Shown piece by piece: positions 15,943 through 24,087 of a stretch of 64,000 nt of DNA. Position numbers and translations under genes: made by a program. The stretch spans positions 496,001-560,000 of the forward strand of contig NZ_WAAQ01000001.1 of assembly GCF_008868125.1 (NCBI RefSeq). Reading direction: 5' to 3'. Numbering within the stretch: position 1 is the first letter of the stretch; each line of letters begins with the position of its first letter. The notes beneath the pieces were generated by a model. The model did not search any database. It saw only the letters and a program-made list of their open reading frames with translations, and was not told the origin of the DNA. This DNA comes from Microbacterium maritypicum. GTDB taxonomy: Bacteria > Actinomycetota > Actinomycetes > Actinomycetales > Microbacteriaceae.

Positions 15943-17031
15943 ATGGGAACGCTGCTGATCCGTCCTCCCGGCCATCGCCGGGACGTCGCGCTGCGCCCTG
16001 CCGCGACCGCGATGGTGTGGGTCGGCGAAGGCCATCCGCACGAGACGATCGCCGTGCCGGGCGTCGCGCTCGGTGACGGCGACGTGCTCGTGGCCGTCGA
16101 GATGTCGACGATCTGCGGCTCGGATGTGCACACCGTGCAGGGGCGCCGCTCGGCCCCGACTCCTCTGGTGCTCGGACACGAGAGCGTCGGACGGGTCATC
16201 GCGACCGGTGACGGCGGGGCGCACACGGTGGACGGCACTCCGCTGCGCATCGGCGACCGGGTGGTCTGGTCGGTGACGGTGTCGTGCGCGAGCTGCGACC
16301 GGTGCCTGCAGGGGATGCCGCAGAAGTGCCGCGACCTGGGGAAGTACGGGCACGACAGGGTCGGGGCGCACGGCGACCTCACCGGAGCCTTCGCGAGTCA
16401 CGTGCAGCTGCGAGAGGGGACGGCCATCGTGCGGGTTCCCGAGGCGCTCCCCGCCTCCGTTCTCGCGCCCGCGTCCTGCGCCACGGCGACAGCCTGGGCT
16501 GCGGTGGCCAGGGCCGCGAAGGACCGCGATCTCGACGGAGCGCGTGTGCGGATCCACGGCGCGGGACTGGTCGGACTCTCCGCCGCGGCCATCGCCGCCG
16601 AGCAGGGTGCGACCGTGGAGGTGCTCGATCCCAACCCCGAGCGACGTGCCCTTGCCGCACGCTTCGGTGCGACCGGCCTCGACGGCGAGCCCGACGTCGT
16701 GATCGAAGCCTCGGGGCACGCGGTGGGCGAGGCTCTCTCGGGCGTCGCGGTCGGGGGAACCGTCGTGCTCGTCGGCAGTGTGTTCCCGGCCGATCCGGTG
16801 CCGTTCGACGCCGAGAGCATCGTGCGGCGCCTGGTCACCGTCGCCGGCATCCACAACTACACGGGGGCCGAACTCGCCGAAGCCGTGGCCTTCCTCGCCG
16901 GACGAGGGCGGGCGTACCCGTTCGCGGACGCGGTCGGCGCGGTGCGCGGACTCTTCGAGATCGACGCGGCGCTCGTGGAGGCGGCCTCCCCGGGGGCTCC
17001 GCTTCGGATCGGACTCGTTCCGGGGCAGTGA
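15943..17031 (+). CDS. Zinc-binding alcohol dehydrogenase linked to phosphonate catabolism (TIGR03366-like)
   Basis: 362 residues, medium-chain dehydrogenase/reductase. Likely catalytic zinc ligands are C58 (STICGSD) and H79/E80 (LGHES). Structural-zinc cysteines C115, C118, C121 and C129 lie in SCASCDRCLQGMPQKC. The NAD-binding Rossmann part (about 180-290) shows IHGAGLVGLSAAAIA. The type is recurrent in phosphonate operons. Here it could handle the acetaldehyde released by the preceding enzyme or an alcohol precursor. It begins 11 bases after the hydrolase gene and is the last gene of the operon. Confidence 0.87.
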   Translation: MGTLLIRPPGHRRDVALRPAATAMVWVGEGHPHETIAVPGVALGDGDVLVAVEMSTICGSDVHTVQGRRSAPTPLVLGHESVGRVIATGDGGAHTVDGTPLRIGDRVVWSVTVSCASCDRCLQGMPQKCRDLGKYGHDRVGAHGDLTGAFASHVQLREGTAIVRVPEALPASVLAPASCATATAWAAVARAAKDRDLDGARVRIHGAGLVGLSAAAIAAEQGATVEVLDPNPERRALAARFGATGLDGEPDVVIEASGHAVGEALSGVAVGGTVVLVGSVFPADPVPFDAESIVRRLVTVAGIHNYTGAELAEAVAFLAGRGRAYPFADAVGAVRGLFEIDAALVEAASPGAPLRIGLVPGQ

Positions 17032-17050
17032 CGCGCCCGGGACACAGGCC

Positions 17051-17620
17051 CTAGACGCCGTCGTCCTGCCCTCGTCGGGGGCCGAGTGGGCGCAGCCCTT
17101 CGGCGTGGAAGGCGAGCAGGCCGACGGCCGCATCGACGGTCGCGGCCAGGATCTCCTCGGGGTCGCCGACCAGGGCGAGCCTGCGGTGGCCCTGGTCCTC
17201 GGCGGTGGCCCAGCCCAGGAAGACGGTCCCTGCGGGATGCCCGCCCTGCGCGTCGGGGCCGCCGACGCCCGTGGTCGACACGGTGAGGTCGGCGTCGAAC
17301 AGGCGACGTGCCCCCACGGCGAGCTGCTCGGCGCACGCCGCCGAGCACGGATCCGTCCCGGGCGTCAGCCCGAGAACGCGCTCCTTCACGGCGGTCATGT
17401 AGGCGACGATGCCGCCGGCGAACCACTCGGAGGCACCCTCGCCGGCGCCGATCGTGTGCGCGAGCATGCCCGAGGTGAGCGACTCCGCCACGGCGATGCG
17501 CAGCCCCCGGGCGGCGGCGAGTTCGCTCAACCGTGCGATGTGGCCGCGCGTATCGGGGCCGCTCATCGCCTCGGCGCCGGGGTCCTGCGAAGCATCGGGG
17601 GTGTCGTCGTGCAGGTTCAC
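17051..17620 (-). CDS. CinA C-terminal domain protein (nicotinamide-nucleotide amidohydrolase family)
   Basis: 189 residues. The PncC/CinA-C domain covers about 28-170 with RIAVAESLTSGMLA, WFAGGIVAYMTAVK and TTGVGGPDAQGGHPAGTVF, the conserved catalytic Ser/Lys/Tyr-type blocks of enzymes converting NMN to nicotinate mononucleotide and ammonia. It lacks the N-terminal MoaB-like half of full CinA. The ATG at 17620 overlaps the stop of the CBS gene (ATGA), which supports this start; an internal ATG at 17566 is a possible alternative. It is the third gene of an FHA-CBS-CinA operon. A link between nicotinamide nucleotides and the CBS protein is only suggested by the arrangement. Confidence 0.88.
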   Translation of the reverse strand: MNLHDDTPDASQDPGAEAMSGPDTRGHIARLSELAAARGLRIAVAESLTSGMLAHTIGAGEGASEWFAGGIVAYMTAVKERVLGLTPGTDPCSAACAEQLAVGARRLFDADLTVSTTGVGGPDAQGGHPAGTVFLGWATAEDQGHRRLALVGDPEEILAATVDAAVGLLAFHAEGLRPLGPRRGQDDGV

Positions 17621-18030
17621 CGCGAGATGCTCTCCACGGTCTTGCCGGTCGTCGATGCGGACAGCGAGCGTGCGACGTCGGCCTGACTCACGATGCCGAC
17701 CAGACGACGGTCGGTCATCACGGGCAGCCGTCGCACCTGGTTCTCCTGCATCCGGTCGAGGGCCACGCGGATGTCGTCATCCGCATCCACCGTGACCGGC
17801 TTGCCCTTAGCGAGCGCTGACGCCGGGGTGGTCTCCGGGTCCATGCCCAGGCCGATCGCACCCACCACGATGTCGCGGTCGGTGAGCATGCCCTTCAGCT
17901 TGCCGTCCTCGCCGCAGATCGGCAGGGCTCCGACATCCAGATCCGCCATGACCGAGGCGGCGATGCGCAAGGAATCGTTCACCCCGATGCAGCGCGGCCT
18001 CGGAGTCATGAGGTCGCGCGCGGTGGTCAT
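17617..18030 (-). CDS. Two-CBS-domain protein
   Basis: 137 residues made of a tandem CBS (Bateman) pair: MTTARDLMTPRPRCIGVNDSL...GALPI and MLTDRDIVVGAIG... then VTVDADDDIRVALDRMQENQVRRLPVM...LVGIVSQADVA. Such stand-alone pairs bind adenosine nucleotides (AMP, ATP, SAM, NAD) and regulate partners. The ATG at 18030 is favoured because it overlaps the FHA gene stop; longer upstream frames have no homology. It is the middle gene of a three-gene operon with four-base overlaps on both sides. Partner and ligand are unknown. Confidence 0.9.
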   Translation of the reverse strand: MTTARDLMTPRPRCIGVNDSLRIAASVMADLDVGALPICGEDGKLKGMLTDRDIVVGAIGLGMDPETTPASALAKGKPVTVDADDDIRVALDRMQENQVRRLPVMTDRRLVGIVSQADVARSLSASTTGKTVESISR

Positions 18031-18506
18031 CGCTCTTCGCCCTCGTCGTAGTCCGGACGCGGCGGCTGCAACGGCTGGTCGGAGTACTCCCCACCCGCAC
18101 GGCCTCCGTACGGCCGTCCGTGATCGGCGAACTCCTCGCGTGCGAAGACCAGGGTCCACGGGCCCGCCGTGAAGTGCGCTCCGGTGCGCAGCGTCTCGGA
18201 GTTCTCGTCGGCGTGGGTCGCGTCAACGCCCAGGCTCGCGTTCGTCTCACCCTCGCCGTGCAGCGTCAGCACGTACTCGTCGCGGTCGTCGTGTGTGATC
18301 GTGGCATGCACGGGATCGGTGTCGGCCAGGCGCAGCTCGTTGTCCTCGGCGGAGCCGATCCGCACCACGTCGTCGCTCAGCGCGAACTCGGTTCGCTCGT
18401 CGTCCCTGGTGATGCGCAGTCGGGGGTTGCCCGCGCCCCAGGCGGCGTGCGTGGTCGTGGGCGTGTAGCCCTCGTCGGGACGGTCGTCGATGTGTCGGTC
18501 GTTCAT
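18027..18506 (-). CDS. FHA-domain-like protein
   Basis: 159 residues from the ATG at 18506, which follows GAAGGG. The central part (about 35-130) matches a forkhead-associated fold: RLRITRDDERTEFALSDDVV, then RIGSAEDNELRLADTDPVHATI, corresponding to the phosphothreonine-binding G-R...N-x-I/L...S-x-x-H region. The usual Ser and His are partly replaced (DPVHA), so phosphopeptide binding may be weak or altered. The C-terminal tail is acidic, proline-rich and probably disordered. As first gene of the FHA-CBS-CinA operon it may link Ser/Thr kinase signalling to the others; that is inference. Confidence 0.75.
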   Translation of the reverse strand: MNDRHIDDRPDEGYTPTTTHAAWGAGNPRLRITRDDERTEFALSDDVVRIGSAEDNELRLADTDPVHATITHDDRDEYVLTLHGEGETNASLGVDATHADENSETLRTGAHFTAGPWTLVFAREEFADHGRPYGGRAGGEYSDQPLQPPRPDYDEGEER

Positions 18507-18693
18507 GGCAGTGCCCTTCGAGTCGAGTGTCCCGAGGCTAGGCTCCGGGCGACGTCTCGCCGAGGGGGTTGACTTCGGGGCGTCGAGTGGGCATCGGGCG
18601 CGACCGCGGGGACAGGAGGTATCCGGCGGCGGAGTGCGCGAGAATGGAGCGAAGCCGTCGTCCCGGCCAGGCAACGACCAAGGAGCACCACCA

Positions 18694-19041
18694 ATGGGAA
18701 AGTTCGTCTACGAAGGCGGCGTGAAGACCGAGATCGAGGACCGCGCCCTCACCCACCTGCAGCTCGTGATCACCGCGAAGCTGCGGCGCGGGGAGCCCTT
18801 CCCCTTCAGCTGGCGCGAAGACGCGAGCGTGGGTGGCGGGCGCACCACCGTGTGGATCCAGCCCGGCAGCTCTCTCGTGTTCAAGTACTTCGGCAGCCGT
18901 CAGCCCTCCATCAACCGGGCCTGGATCGAGGCGCTCGCGTTCACCGCGAACGCGCCCAGCGGTCTCTACCTCGTTCCCGAGCCCGCCGAGGCGGGCGAGG
19001 AGCCCGGCGCCGGCGAGGTCCCGGTCACCCCTCCTCTCTGA
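18694..19041 (+). CDS. DUF7882-type small protein of Microbacteriaceae
   Basis: 115 residues, ATG at 18694 with AAGGAG nine bases before. It begins MGKFVYEGGVKTEIEDRALTH, and its body (LQLVITAKLRRGEPFPFSW, RTTVWIQPGSSLVFKYFGSR, INRAWIEALAFTANAPSGL) matches a family common in Microbacteriaceae, often mislabelled ATP-dependent DNA ligase although far too short and lacking the ligase lysine motif. The C-terminus ends in an acidic, proline-rich tail. It has no membrane segment or signal, so it is cytosolic. Function unknown. A strong hairpin terminator follows. Confidence 0.8.
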   Translation: MGKFVYEGGVKTEIEDRALTHLQLVITAKLRRGEPFPFSWREDASVGGGRTTVWIQPGSSLVFKYFGSRQPSINRAWIEALAFTANAPSGLYLVPEPAEAGEEPGAGEVPVTPPL

Positions 19042-19075
19042 CCTTCGGGCTCGCCTCGAGACCCACCTGCATCGT

Positions 19076-19115
19076 CGAAACCCACTCGTGGACGCGCGTC
19101 CACCGGTGGGTTTCG
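19076..19115 (+). terminator. Terminator hairpin after the DUF7882 gene
   Basis: CGAAACCCAC (19076-19085) pairs with GTGGGTTTCG (19106-19115), with a second stem GTGGACG (19088-19094) and CGTCCAC (19097-19103) inside. The outer arms supply A-rich and T-rich flanks, so it could act in both directions. Confidence 0.75.
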
Positions 19116-19207
19116 TCGTCGAGCATGGGTGTCGACGAGAGCTGGTCGGTCGGCCGGAGCTGTCAACCCCCTGACGGAGCACGAGACGATCGGAGAGGGT
19201 GGGACCC

Positions 19208-20092
19208 ATGACCGACGACACCACCGACCCCCGCCACGCGCACCGCGAAGAGGGCTTTCCCGCACAGCACCAGAATCAGCCGGGCCTGACCGAACAGACC
19301 CGCCCGGAACCGGACCACGGCGAACGTACCTACGTCGGCCATGGTCGTCTGGAGGGACGCCGCGCACTCATCACGGGCGGAGACTCGGGCATCGGACGAG
19401 CCGTCGCGATCGCCTTCGCACGGGAGGGCGCCGACGTCGCCATCGCGCACATGCCCGAAGAGCAGGACGACGCGGAGGACACGCTCGCTCTGGTGCGCGA
19501 GACGGGGCGTGCAGGAGTGGGCTTCGCGGGTGACCTGCGCGACGAGACGTTCGCAACCGACATCGTCGCCCGGACGCGGCGCGAACTCGGCGGACTGGAC
19601 GTGCTCGTGCTGAACGCCGGCTACCAGCACGACATCGACGGCTTCGAGACCCTGGAGACGGAGCGGATGCGCCGGGTGTTCGACACCAACCTGGCCGGCA
19701 TGCTGTTCTCGGCACGGGCGGCCTATCCCGACCTCCCGCCGGGAGCGAGCATCATCGTGACGGCATCCGTCCAGGCCTACAACCCCTCACCGGGACTCAT
19801 CGACTACGCCATGACGAAGGCCGCGCAGGTGGCGTTCGTGAAGGCCCTCGCGGAAGAGGCGGGCCCGCGGGGCATCCGCGTCAACGCCGTCGCACCCGGC
19901 CCGATCTGGACGCCGCTGATCCCGGCGACCGGATGGGATGCCGAACGGCTGGCGACCTTCGGCGCCGACACCCCGCTGGGGCGGGCGGGCCAACCCGCGG
20001 AGCTCGCCGGTACCTACGTGTACCTGGCGTCGGCGGAATCGTCGTACACCTCCGGATCTGTCATCGCGGTCACCGGCGGCAAGTCCCTCTGA
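19208..20092 (+). CDS. SDR oxidoreductase of the YghA/general-stress-39 type
   Basis: 294 residues from ATG 19208 (GGAGAGG upstream). The N-terminal extension PAQHQNQPGLTEQTRPEPDHG is characteristic of the YghA/GS39 branch. The Rossmann motif GGDSGIG is at 57-63, the NAG motif (LNAGYQ) near 136, and catalytic S187, Y200 and K204 (YAMTK) are intact. The C-terminus is normal in length. It is an NAD(P)-dependent dehydrogenase of unknown substrate, often stress-induced in this branch. It stands alone between two terminator hairpins. Confidence 0.9.
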   Translation: MTDDTTDPRHAHREEGFPAQHQNQPGLTEQTRPEPDHGERTYVGHGRLEGRRALITGGDSGIGRAVAIAFAREGADVAIAHMPEEQDDAEDTLALVRETGRAGVGFAGDLRDETFATDIVARTRRELGGLDVLVLNAGYQHDIDGFETLETERMRRVFDTNLAGMLFSARAAYPDLPPGASIIVTASVQAYNPSPGLIDYAMTKAAQVAFVKALAEEAGPRGIRVNAVAPGPIWTPLIPATGWDAERLATFGADTPLGRAGQPAELAGTYVYLASAESSYTSGSVIAVTGGKSL

Positions 20093-20102
20093 TCCGCGCC
20101 GA

Positions 20103-20130
20103 GGCGGCGGCCCGGATAGGGGCCGCCGCC
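20103..20130 (+). terminator. Terminator hairpin after the SDR gene
   Basis: GGCGGCGGCCC (20103-20113) pairs with GGGCCGCCGCC (20120-20130) over a six-base loop, 10 bases after the SDR stop. No long T-run follows. Confidence 0.7.
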
Positions 20131-20142
20131 TAAGCTTGTCTG

Positions 20143-21060
20143 GTGCAGAAGCCCGCCGCGTCCAGCCCCCTCGTGGGGGTCGCACTCGTCATCGGCTCCT
20201 GCCTCTCTCTTCCCTTCGGGGCCGCGGTCGCCGCTCAGCTGTTCCCGGTTCTGGGGCCCTGGGGTGTGACCTCGCTGCGCGTCGCGATCGCCGCGGTCCT
20301 GCTGGTCGTCATCGTGCGGCCGCGGCCGCGGAAGTGGACCCGCCCGCAGTGGTTGGCCGCCGTGCTCTTCGGCGTCTCCCTCGCCGCGATGAACGGCTTC
20401 TTCTACGCCGCGATCGATCGCATCCCCCTGGGGCCGGCCGTCGCGATCGAGTTCCTCGGGCCACTGGTGCTCGCCGCCGTGCTCACCCGGAAGCTCTCGG
20501 ACTTCACCTGGGTCGGCGTGGCCCTGCTCGGCATGGTCGTGCTGGGCATCGACGGCCTGATCGGCGCCGAACCGCTCGACCCGCTCGGGGTGGTGTTCAT
20601 CCTCATCGCCGCCGGCTTCTGGGCCATGTACATCCGGATGAGCGCCCGCGTCGGCGCGCTCATCCCCGGCAGCAGCGGCCTGGCCATGGGGCTCGTGGTC
20701 GCCGCGGTGCTGCTCATCCCGGTCGGCATCCCGGCCGCATCGACGGTGGCGATGGATCCGCAGCTCCTGCTGCTCGCGGCGATCACCGCGGTGCTGTCGT
20801 CGGTGATCCCCTACAGCTTCGAGCTCGCGGCGCTGCGCCGTCTGCCGCAACGGGTGTTCGGCGTGCTGCTGAGCCTCGAGCCCGCCTTCGCCACCCTCGC
20901 CGGATGGCTCATCCTCGGGCAGGATGCGACCCCGCTGCGACTGCTGGCCATCGCCCTCGTGATCGCCGCGAGCGTGGGGACCACGCTCGGTGTGCGGAGG
21001 GACCGCCGCGACGGAGGTCCCTCCGGCCCCTTCACCGCGCCGATACCGCTGCCCGACTGA
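20143..21060 (+). CDS. EamA/RhtA-type transporter
   Basis: 305 residues, about ten membrane helices in two EamA repeats. AMNGFFYAAIDRIPLGPAVAIEFLGPL is the signature stretch of the RhtA (threonine/homoserine exporter) branch. Start codon GTG at 20143, directly after the terminator hairpin, with little room for a leader. It probably exports amino acids or related metabolites across the cytoplasmic membrane. The last 29 bases overlap the end of the convergent YidC paralogue. Confidence 0.87.
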   Translation: MQKPAASSPLVGVALVIGSCLSLPFGAAVAAQLFPVLGPWGVTSLRVAIAAVLLVVIVRPRPRKWTRPQWLAAVLFGVSLAAMNGFFYAAIDRIPLGPAVAIEFLGPLVLAAVLTRKLSDFTWVGVALLGMVVLGIDGLIGAEPLDPLGVVFILIAAGFWAMYIRMSARVGALIPGSSGLAMGLVVAAVLLIPVGIPAASTVAMDPQLLLLAAITAVLSSVIPYSFELAALRRLPQRVFGVLLSLEPAFATLAGWLILGQDATPLRLLAIALVIAASVGTTLGVRRDRRDGGPSGPFTAPIPLPD

Positions 21061-21811
21061 CCACCGGGGTCGGCAGCGGGAACCGCCGACGCAGGATGAT
21101 GCGCTGCACGAGCGTCCAGACCACCGTGACGGTGAGGTACAGCGCGGCGGCGAGCGGCACGAACACGGCGAAGACCGCGGTCACGTAGTGCATCGCCGAG
21201 ACGACGCGCAGCATGACGGGGGAGTTCAGCGGGGAATCGTCGGCGTCGACCGGTGTCGGGCGGAACATACGGCGGGTGACCTCTGCGGCCGCGATCATCA
21301 CCGCCAGGAGCACCCCGAAGACGAGGAACGTGGCCGCAGTCGCCGTGCCGCCGAAGAGCGCCGCGATCAGACTCGTGCCCAGAGGTGCGCCGAACAGGTC
21401 GTGCGCGAGCAGCTCGTTCGCGTGTCCCGCGATCTCCGGGCGCAGGAACAGCGTGTACAGGATGCCGACGACGGGGGCCTGCGCCAGCACCGGGAGCATC
21501 CCCGCGAACGGCGAGGTGTTCTCGGCGCGGTACAGCGCCATCGTCTCCTTCTGCAGACGCTCGGGGTTCTTCTTGTGGCGGCGCTGGAGCTCGCGCAGCT
21601 TCGGCGCGAGGCGCGCCCTGGTCTGCTCGGCCTTGGCCTGGGAGATGCCGACGGGGATGAGCAGCGCCCGCACCAGCAGGGTGACGAGCATGACGGCGAG
21701 GGCGGCGGCCGAGGCTCCGGCGAGAGGGGTGAGCAGGTCGGAGAGTCCGGTCAGGGCGCCGTAGGCGGCGTCGAGGAGGGCGGCGAGAGGGGGAAAGGCG
21801 AAGATGTCCAT
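21032..21811 (-). CDS. YidC/Oxa1-family insertase paralogue
   Basis: 259 residues with five or six membrane segments. The 60KD_IMP core is visible: VRALLIPVGISQAKAEQTR, where the Arg lies at the hydrophilic groove, LAPKLRELQRRHKKNPERLQKE as the cytoplasmic coiled hairpin, then FAGMLPVLAQAPVVGILYTLF. It is shorter than housekeeping actinobacterial YidC, which is usually above 300 residues and beside rpmH/rnpA; neither is here. So this is an accessory insertase. It lies downstream of a DUF6412 gene on the same strand, an arrangement typical of Microbacteriaceae. Confidence 0.88.
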   Translation of the reverse strand: MDIFAFPPLAALLDAAYGALTGLSDLLTPLAGASAAALAVMLVTLLVRALLIPVGISQAKAEQTRARLAPKLRELQRRHKKNPERLQKETMALYRAENTSPFAGMLPVLAQAPVVGILYTLFLRPEIAGHANELLAHDLFGAPLGTSLIAALFGGTATAATFLVFGVLLAVMIAAAEVTRRMFRPTPVDADDSPLNSPVMLRVVSAMHYVTAVFAVFVPLAAALYLTVTVVWTLVQRIILRRRFPLPTPVVSRAAVSAR

Positions 21812-21877
21812 GCAAGAGTCCGTTCGTGGCGTCGGGAAGGGTCGGCGAAGGCCGCGTGATCCCGTCGTGTGAACGGA

Positions 21878-22150
21878 CTACGCGGCGCTCGCGACTCCCG
21901 GCGCCCGAGGCCGTGGGTGGCCTGCGGCATCAGGATCGCTCTGCGTGAGGAGGGTGCCGATGTCGATCGCCCGCAGCGGATGCGGGGCGTCTGCGGTGGC
22001 TTCGGGGCGCACGCTCAGCACGATCGCGAGCGTGAGGGCCGTGACCGCGAGCACCGCGATCGCGAGGCCGAGAGCTGCCGCATCGGGCATCGAGACGAGC
22101 CCGAGCGCGGTCGCGACGAAGCTCAGCATCTGCCCGAACCACTCGCTCAT
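21878..22150 (-). CDS. DUF6412 small membrane protein
   Basis: 90 residues. Two hydrophobic segments (MLSFVATALGLVSM and LGLAIAVLAVTALTLAIVL) are followed by a polar proline-rich tail with the conserved PHPLRAIDIGTLLTQSDPDAAGHPRPRAPG. That tail pattern is the DUF6412 hallmark. The gene is 66 bases upstream of the YidC paralogue on the same strand, so the two are likely co-transcribed and may act together in membrane insertion. Function unknown. Confidence 0.8.
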   Translation of the reverse strand: MSEWFGQMLSFVATALGLVSMPDAAALGLAIAVLAVTALTLAIVLSVRPEATADAPHPLRAIDIGTLLTQSDPDAAGHPRPRAPGVASAA

Positions 22151-22248
22151 GTGCGCTCTCCCTCCTGCAGCGAGGGTATCACCGGGGTCTGCAGGTCGGA
22201 CCCGTCACGGTCGACCCCGGGGGTGCGGCGCGGGCGTAACGTCGAAGC

Positions 22249-23295
22249 ATGAGTGACCTTCGCGCCCTGCTCGGGATCGAGCATCCGATCATCCTCGGCC
22301 CGTTCGGCGGGCTCTCCTCGACCGCGCTCACCGCGGCGGTGAGCAACGCCGGCGGACTGGGCTCATTCGGCCTGTACGGCTACGAGGGCGACCGCATCCG
22401 CGCGACCGGAGCCGAGCTGCGTGCGGCGACCGATCGGCCGTTCGCGGTGAACATCTGGCTTCCCACGGGCGACGAGGTCGACCCCAACCCGCAGCACACG
22501 GTGTTCGCCCAGGCGCTGCAACCCTTCTACGAGGCCGTGGGTCTCGACGTGCCGAGCAGACCGGAGCGCTACACCCCCGCCCTGGAGGAGCAGCTCGACG
22601 CGATCTGGGAGATCGAGCCCACGGTGCTGAGCGTGGTGTTCGGGGTGCCGTCCGCCGATGTGGTCCGAGAGGCGCACCATCGCGGTATCCGGATCGTCGG
22701 CACGGCGACCACCGTGGCCGAGGCGGTCGCGCTCGCCGCAGCGGGAGTGGATGCCGTGGTCGCGACCGGGGCGGAGGCCGGCGGGCATCGGGTGTCCTTC
22801 CTGCGCCCTGCCGAGGAGTCGCTCGTCGGGACCTTCGCCCTGATCCCGCAGGTCGTCGATGCGGTGGACGTGCCCGTGATCGCGGCCGGAGGCATCGCCG
22901 ATCGACGCGGTGTGGCCGCGGCGTTCGCTCTCGGGGCCGCGGGCGTGCAGGTCGGGACGGCCTTCCTCGCCGCCTCGGAGTCGGCGACCAACCAGGCGCA
23001 CCGCGACGCGATCCGCTCGACCGCTGCCGACGAGACCGTGCTCACGCGGGCGATGAGCGGGCGTCTGGCCCGTGGCGCGCGCAACCGCGTCGTGCGCGCC
23101 ATCGAAGCCAGCGGCACGATCGCGCCGTTCCCGATGCAGAACTGGCTCACGGGTCGGTTCCGCGCTGCGGCGGGGGAGCAGAACCTGGGCGCGCTGCAGT
23201 CGCTGTGGATGGGGCAGGGCGCGCCACTTGTGCGCCATGAGGCCGCCGCGGACGTGTTCGCCGAACTGGTCGCGGGGGCTCCAGTCGCTCCCTGA
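22249..23295 (+). CDS. Nitronate monooxygenase family protein
   Basis: 348 residues, TIM-barrel FMN enzyme of the NMO/2-nitropropane dioxygenase family. HPIILGPFGGLSS at the N-terminus, GAEAGGHRVSF near 178 and AAGGIADRRGVAAAFALGAAGVQVGTAFL near 207-235 are the FMN-phosphate and substrate regions. The family oxidises toxic alkyl nitronates such as propionate-3-nitronate with oxygen, but many members have other roles. Length is normal. It is a single gene divergent from DUF6412. Confidence 0.9.
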   Translation: MSDLRALLGIEHPIILGPFGGLSSTALTAAVSNAGGLGSFGLYGYEGDRIRATGAELRAATDRPFAVNIWLPTGDEVDPNPQHTVFAQALQPFYEAVGLDVPSRPERYTPALEEQLDAIWEIEPTVLSVVFGVPSADVVREAHHRGIRIVGTATTVAEAVALAAAGVDAVVATGAEAGGHRVSFLRPAEESLVGTFALIPQVVDAVDVPVIAAGGIADRRGVAAAFALGAAGVQVGTAFLAASESATNQAHRDAIRSTAADETVLTRAMSGRLARGARNRVVRAIEASGTIAPFPMQNWLTGRFRAAAGEQNLGALQSLWMGQGAPLVRHEAAADVFAELVAGAPVAP

Positions 23296-23358
23296 TGCTC
23301 ATCGACGAACGAGACGGGGAAGAGCCTTCCTGGTGGCGAAGTATCATCGAGTGCTACA

Positions 23359-23376
23359 TAGCCAGGTTTCTGGCTA
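23359..23376. promoter_or_regulatory. Operator palindrome of the toxin-antitoxin pair
   Basis: TAGCCAG (23359-23365), spacer GTTT, CTGGCTA (23370-23376) form a perfect inverted repeat ending 10 bases before the antitoxin ATG and overlapping a TACATA that could be the -10 box. Phd-type antitoxins repress their own promoters through such palindromes. Confidence 0.65.
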
Positions 23377-23386
23377 ACATGGACAT

Positions 23387-23644
23387 ATGAGCAGTCACAA
23401 TGTTCTCGACGCGCGCAACAGTCTCTCGAGGCTGATCGCGGACTCTCAGGCGGGCGAAGACGTCGTCATCACCAAGCGGGGGAAGCCGGTAGCGAAGCTC
23501 GTCCCGATCGGGCCGGTCGATCTCGTCCGCAGCGGGCGGCTCCTCGTCGAGTGGCTCGAGCGCGACCCGTTGCCCGGGCGGCTGGCCCGTTCGGCCGCCG
23601 AGCTCGACGCGCAGATCGCGGAAAGCCGAGACGCCTGGGAATGA
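23387..23644 (+). CDS. Phd/YefM-type antitoxin
   Basis: 85 residues. The N-terminal DNA-binding fold of the Phd family is clear (VLDARNSLSRLIADSQAGEDVVITKRGKPVAKLVPI), and the C-terminal 35 residues (VEWLERDPLPGRLARSAAEL) would wrap the toxin. It overlaps the PIN-toxin start by four bases (ATGA), the standard type II arrangement. A palindrome sits just before it for autoregulation. Confidence 0.9.
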   Translation: MSSHNVLDARNSLSRLIADSQAGEDVVITKRGKPVAKLVPIGPVDLVRSGRLLVEWLERDPLPGRLARSAAELDAQIAESRDAWE

Positions 23645-24036
23645 TCTACCTCGATTCCTGCATCCTGATCTACGCCATCGAAGACGACGGGCCTCGGGGT
23701 GACGCCGTCCGAAACGCACTCCGAGAAGTGGACGTCGCGGTGGCCTCGAGCCCTCTGGCGCTTCAGGAGTGCGTGGTCGGCCCGCTGCGCGGGCGCAATC
23801 CCGAGCTGCGCGACCGCTACCTCGCGATGTTCGAACACCTCGAAGAAGTAACGCTGGACGCGACGGTCTTCATCCGTTCCGCGGAACTCCGGGCGGATTT
23901 CGAGTTGAAGACGCCAGATGCCGTGCATCTCGCTGCGGCTCAGATCGCGGGCTGCACCGAACTGTGGACGAACGACAGACGCCTCGCAGCTGCTTCCCAC
24001 GGGCTCGCGGTCGACGTGATCGGTGCCCGATCCTGA
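23641..24036 (+). CDS. PIN-domain (VapC-type) toxin
   Basis: 131 residues, a single PIN domain. The metal-binding acidic residues are present: D5 (IYLDSCILIYAIE), E43 (LQECVV), D93 (TPDAVHLAAA) and D112 (TNDRRL). Such ribonucleases cleave tRNA or rRNA when freed from the antitoxin. The start is fixed by the overlap with the antitoxin stop. The pair seems intact, with no frameshift. Confidence 0.92.
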   Translation: MIYLDSCILIYAIEDDGPRGDAVRNALREVDVAVASSPLALQECVVGPLRGRNPELRDRYLAMFEHLEEVTLDATVFIRSAELRADFELKTPDAVHLAAAQIAGCTELWTNDRRLAAASHGLAVDVIGARS

Positions 24037-24087
24037 CGCGGCCCCGCTGAGGATTCTCTGTGTTCGCGAGGCGGTACGCTCGCTCCT

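Noticed and set aside
18694..19041. ATP-dependent DNA ligase
   Set aside because: Homologues are often labelled so, but the 115-residue protein has no KxDG nucleotidyl-transfer motif and is far too short.
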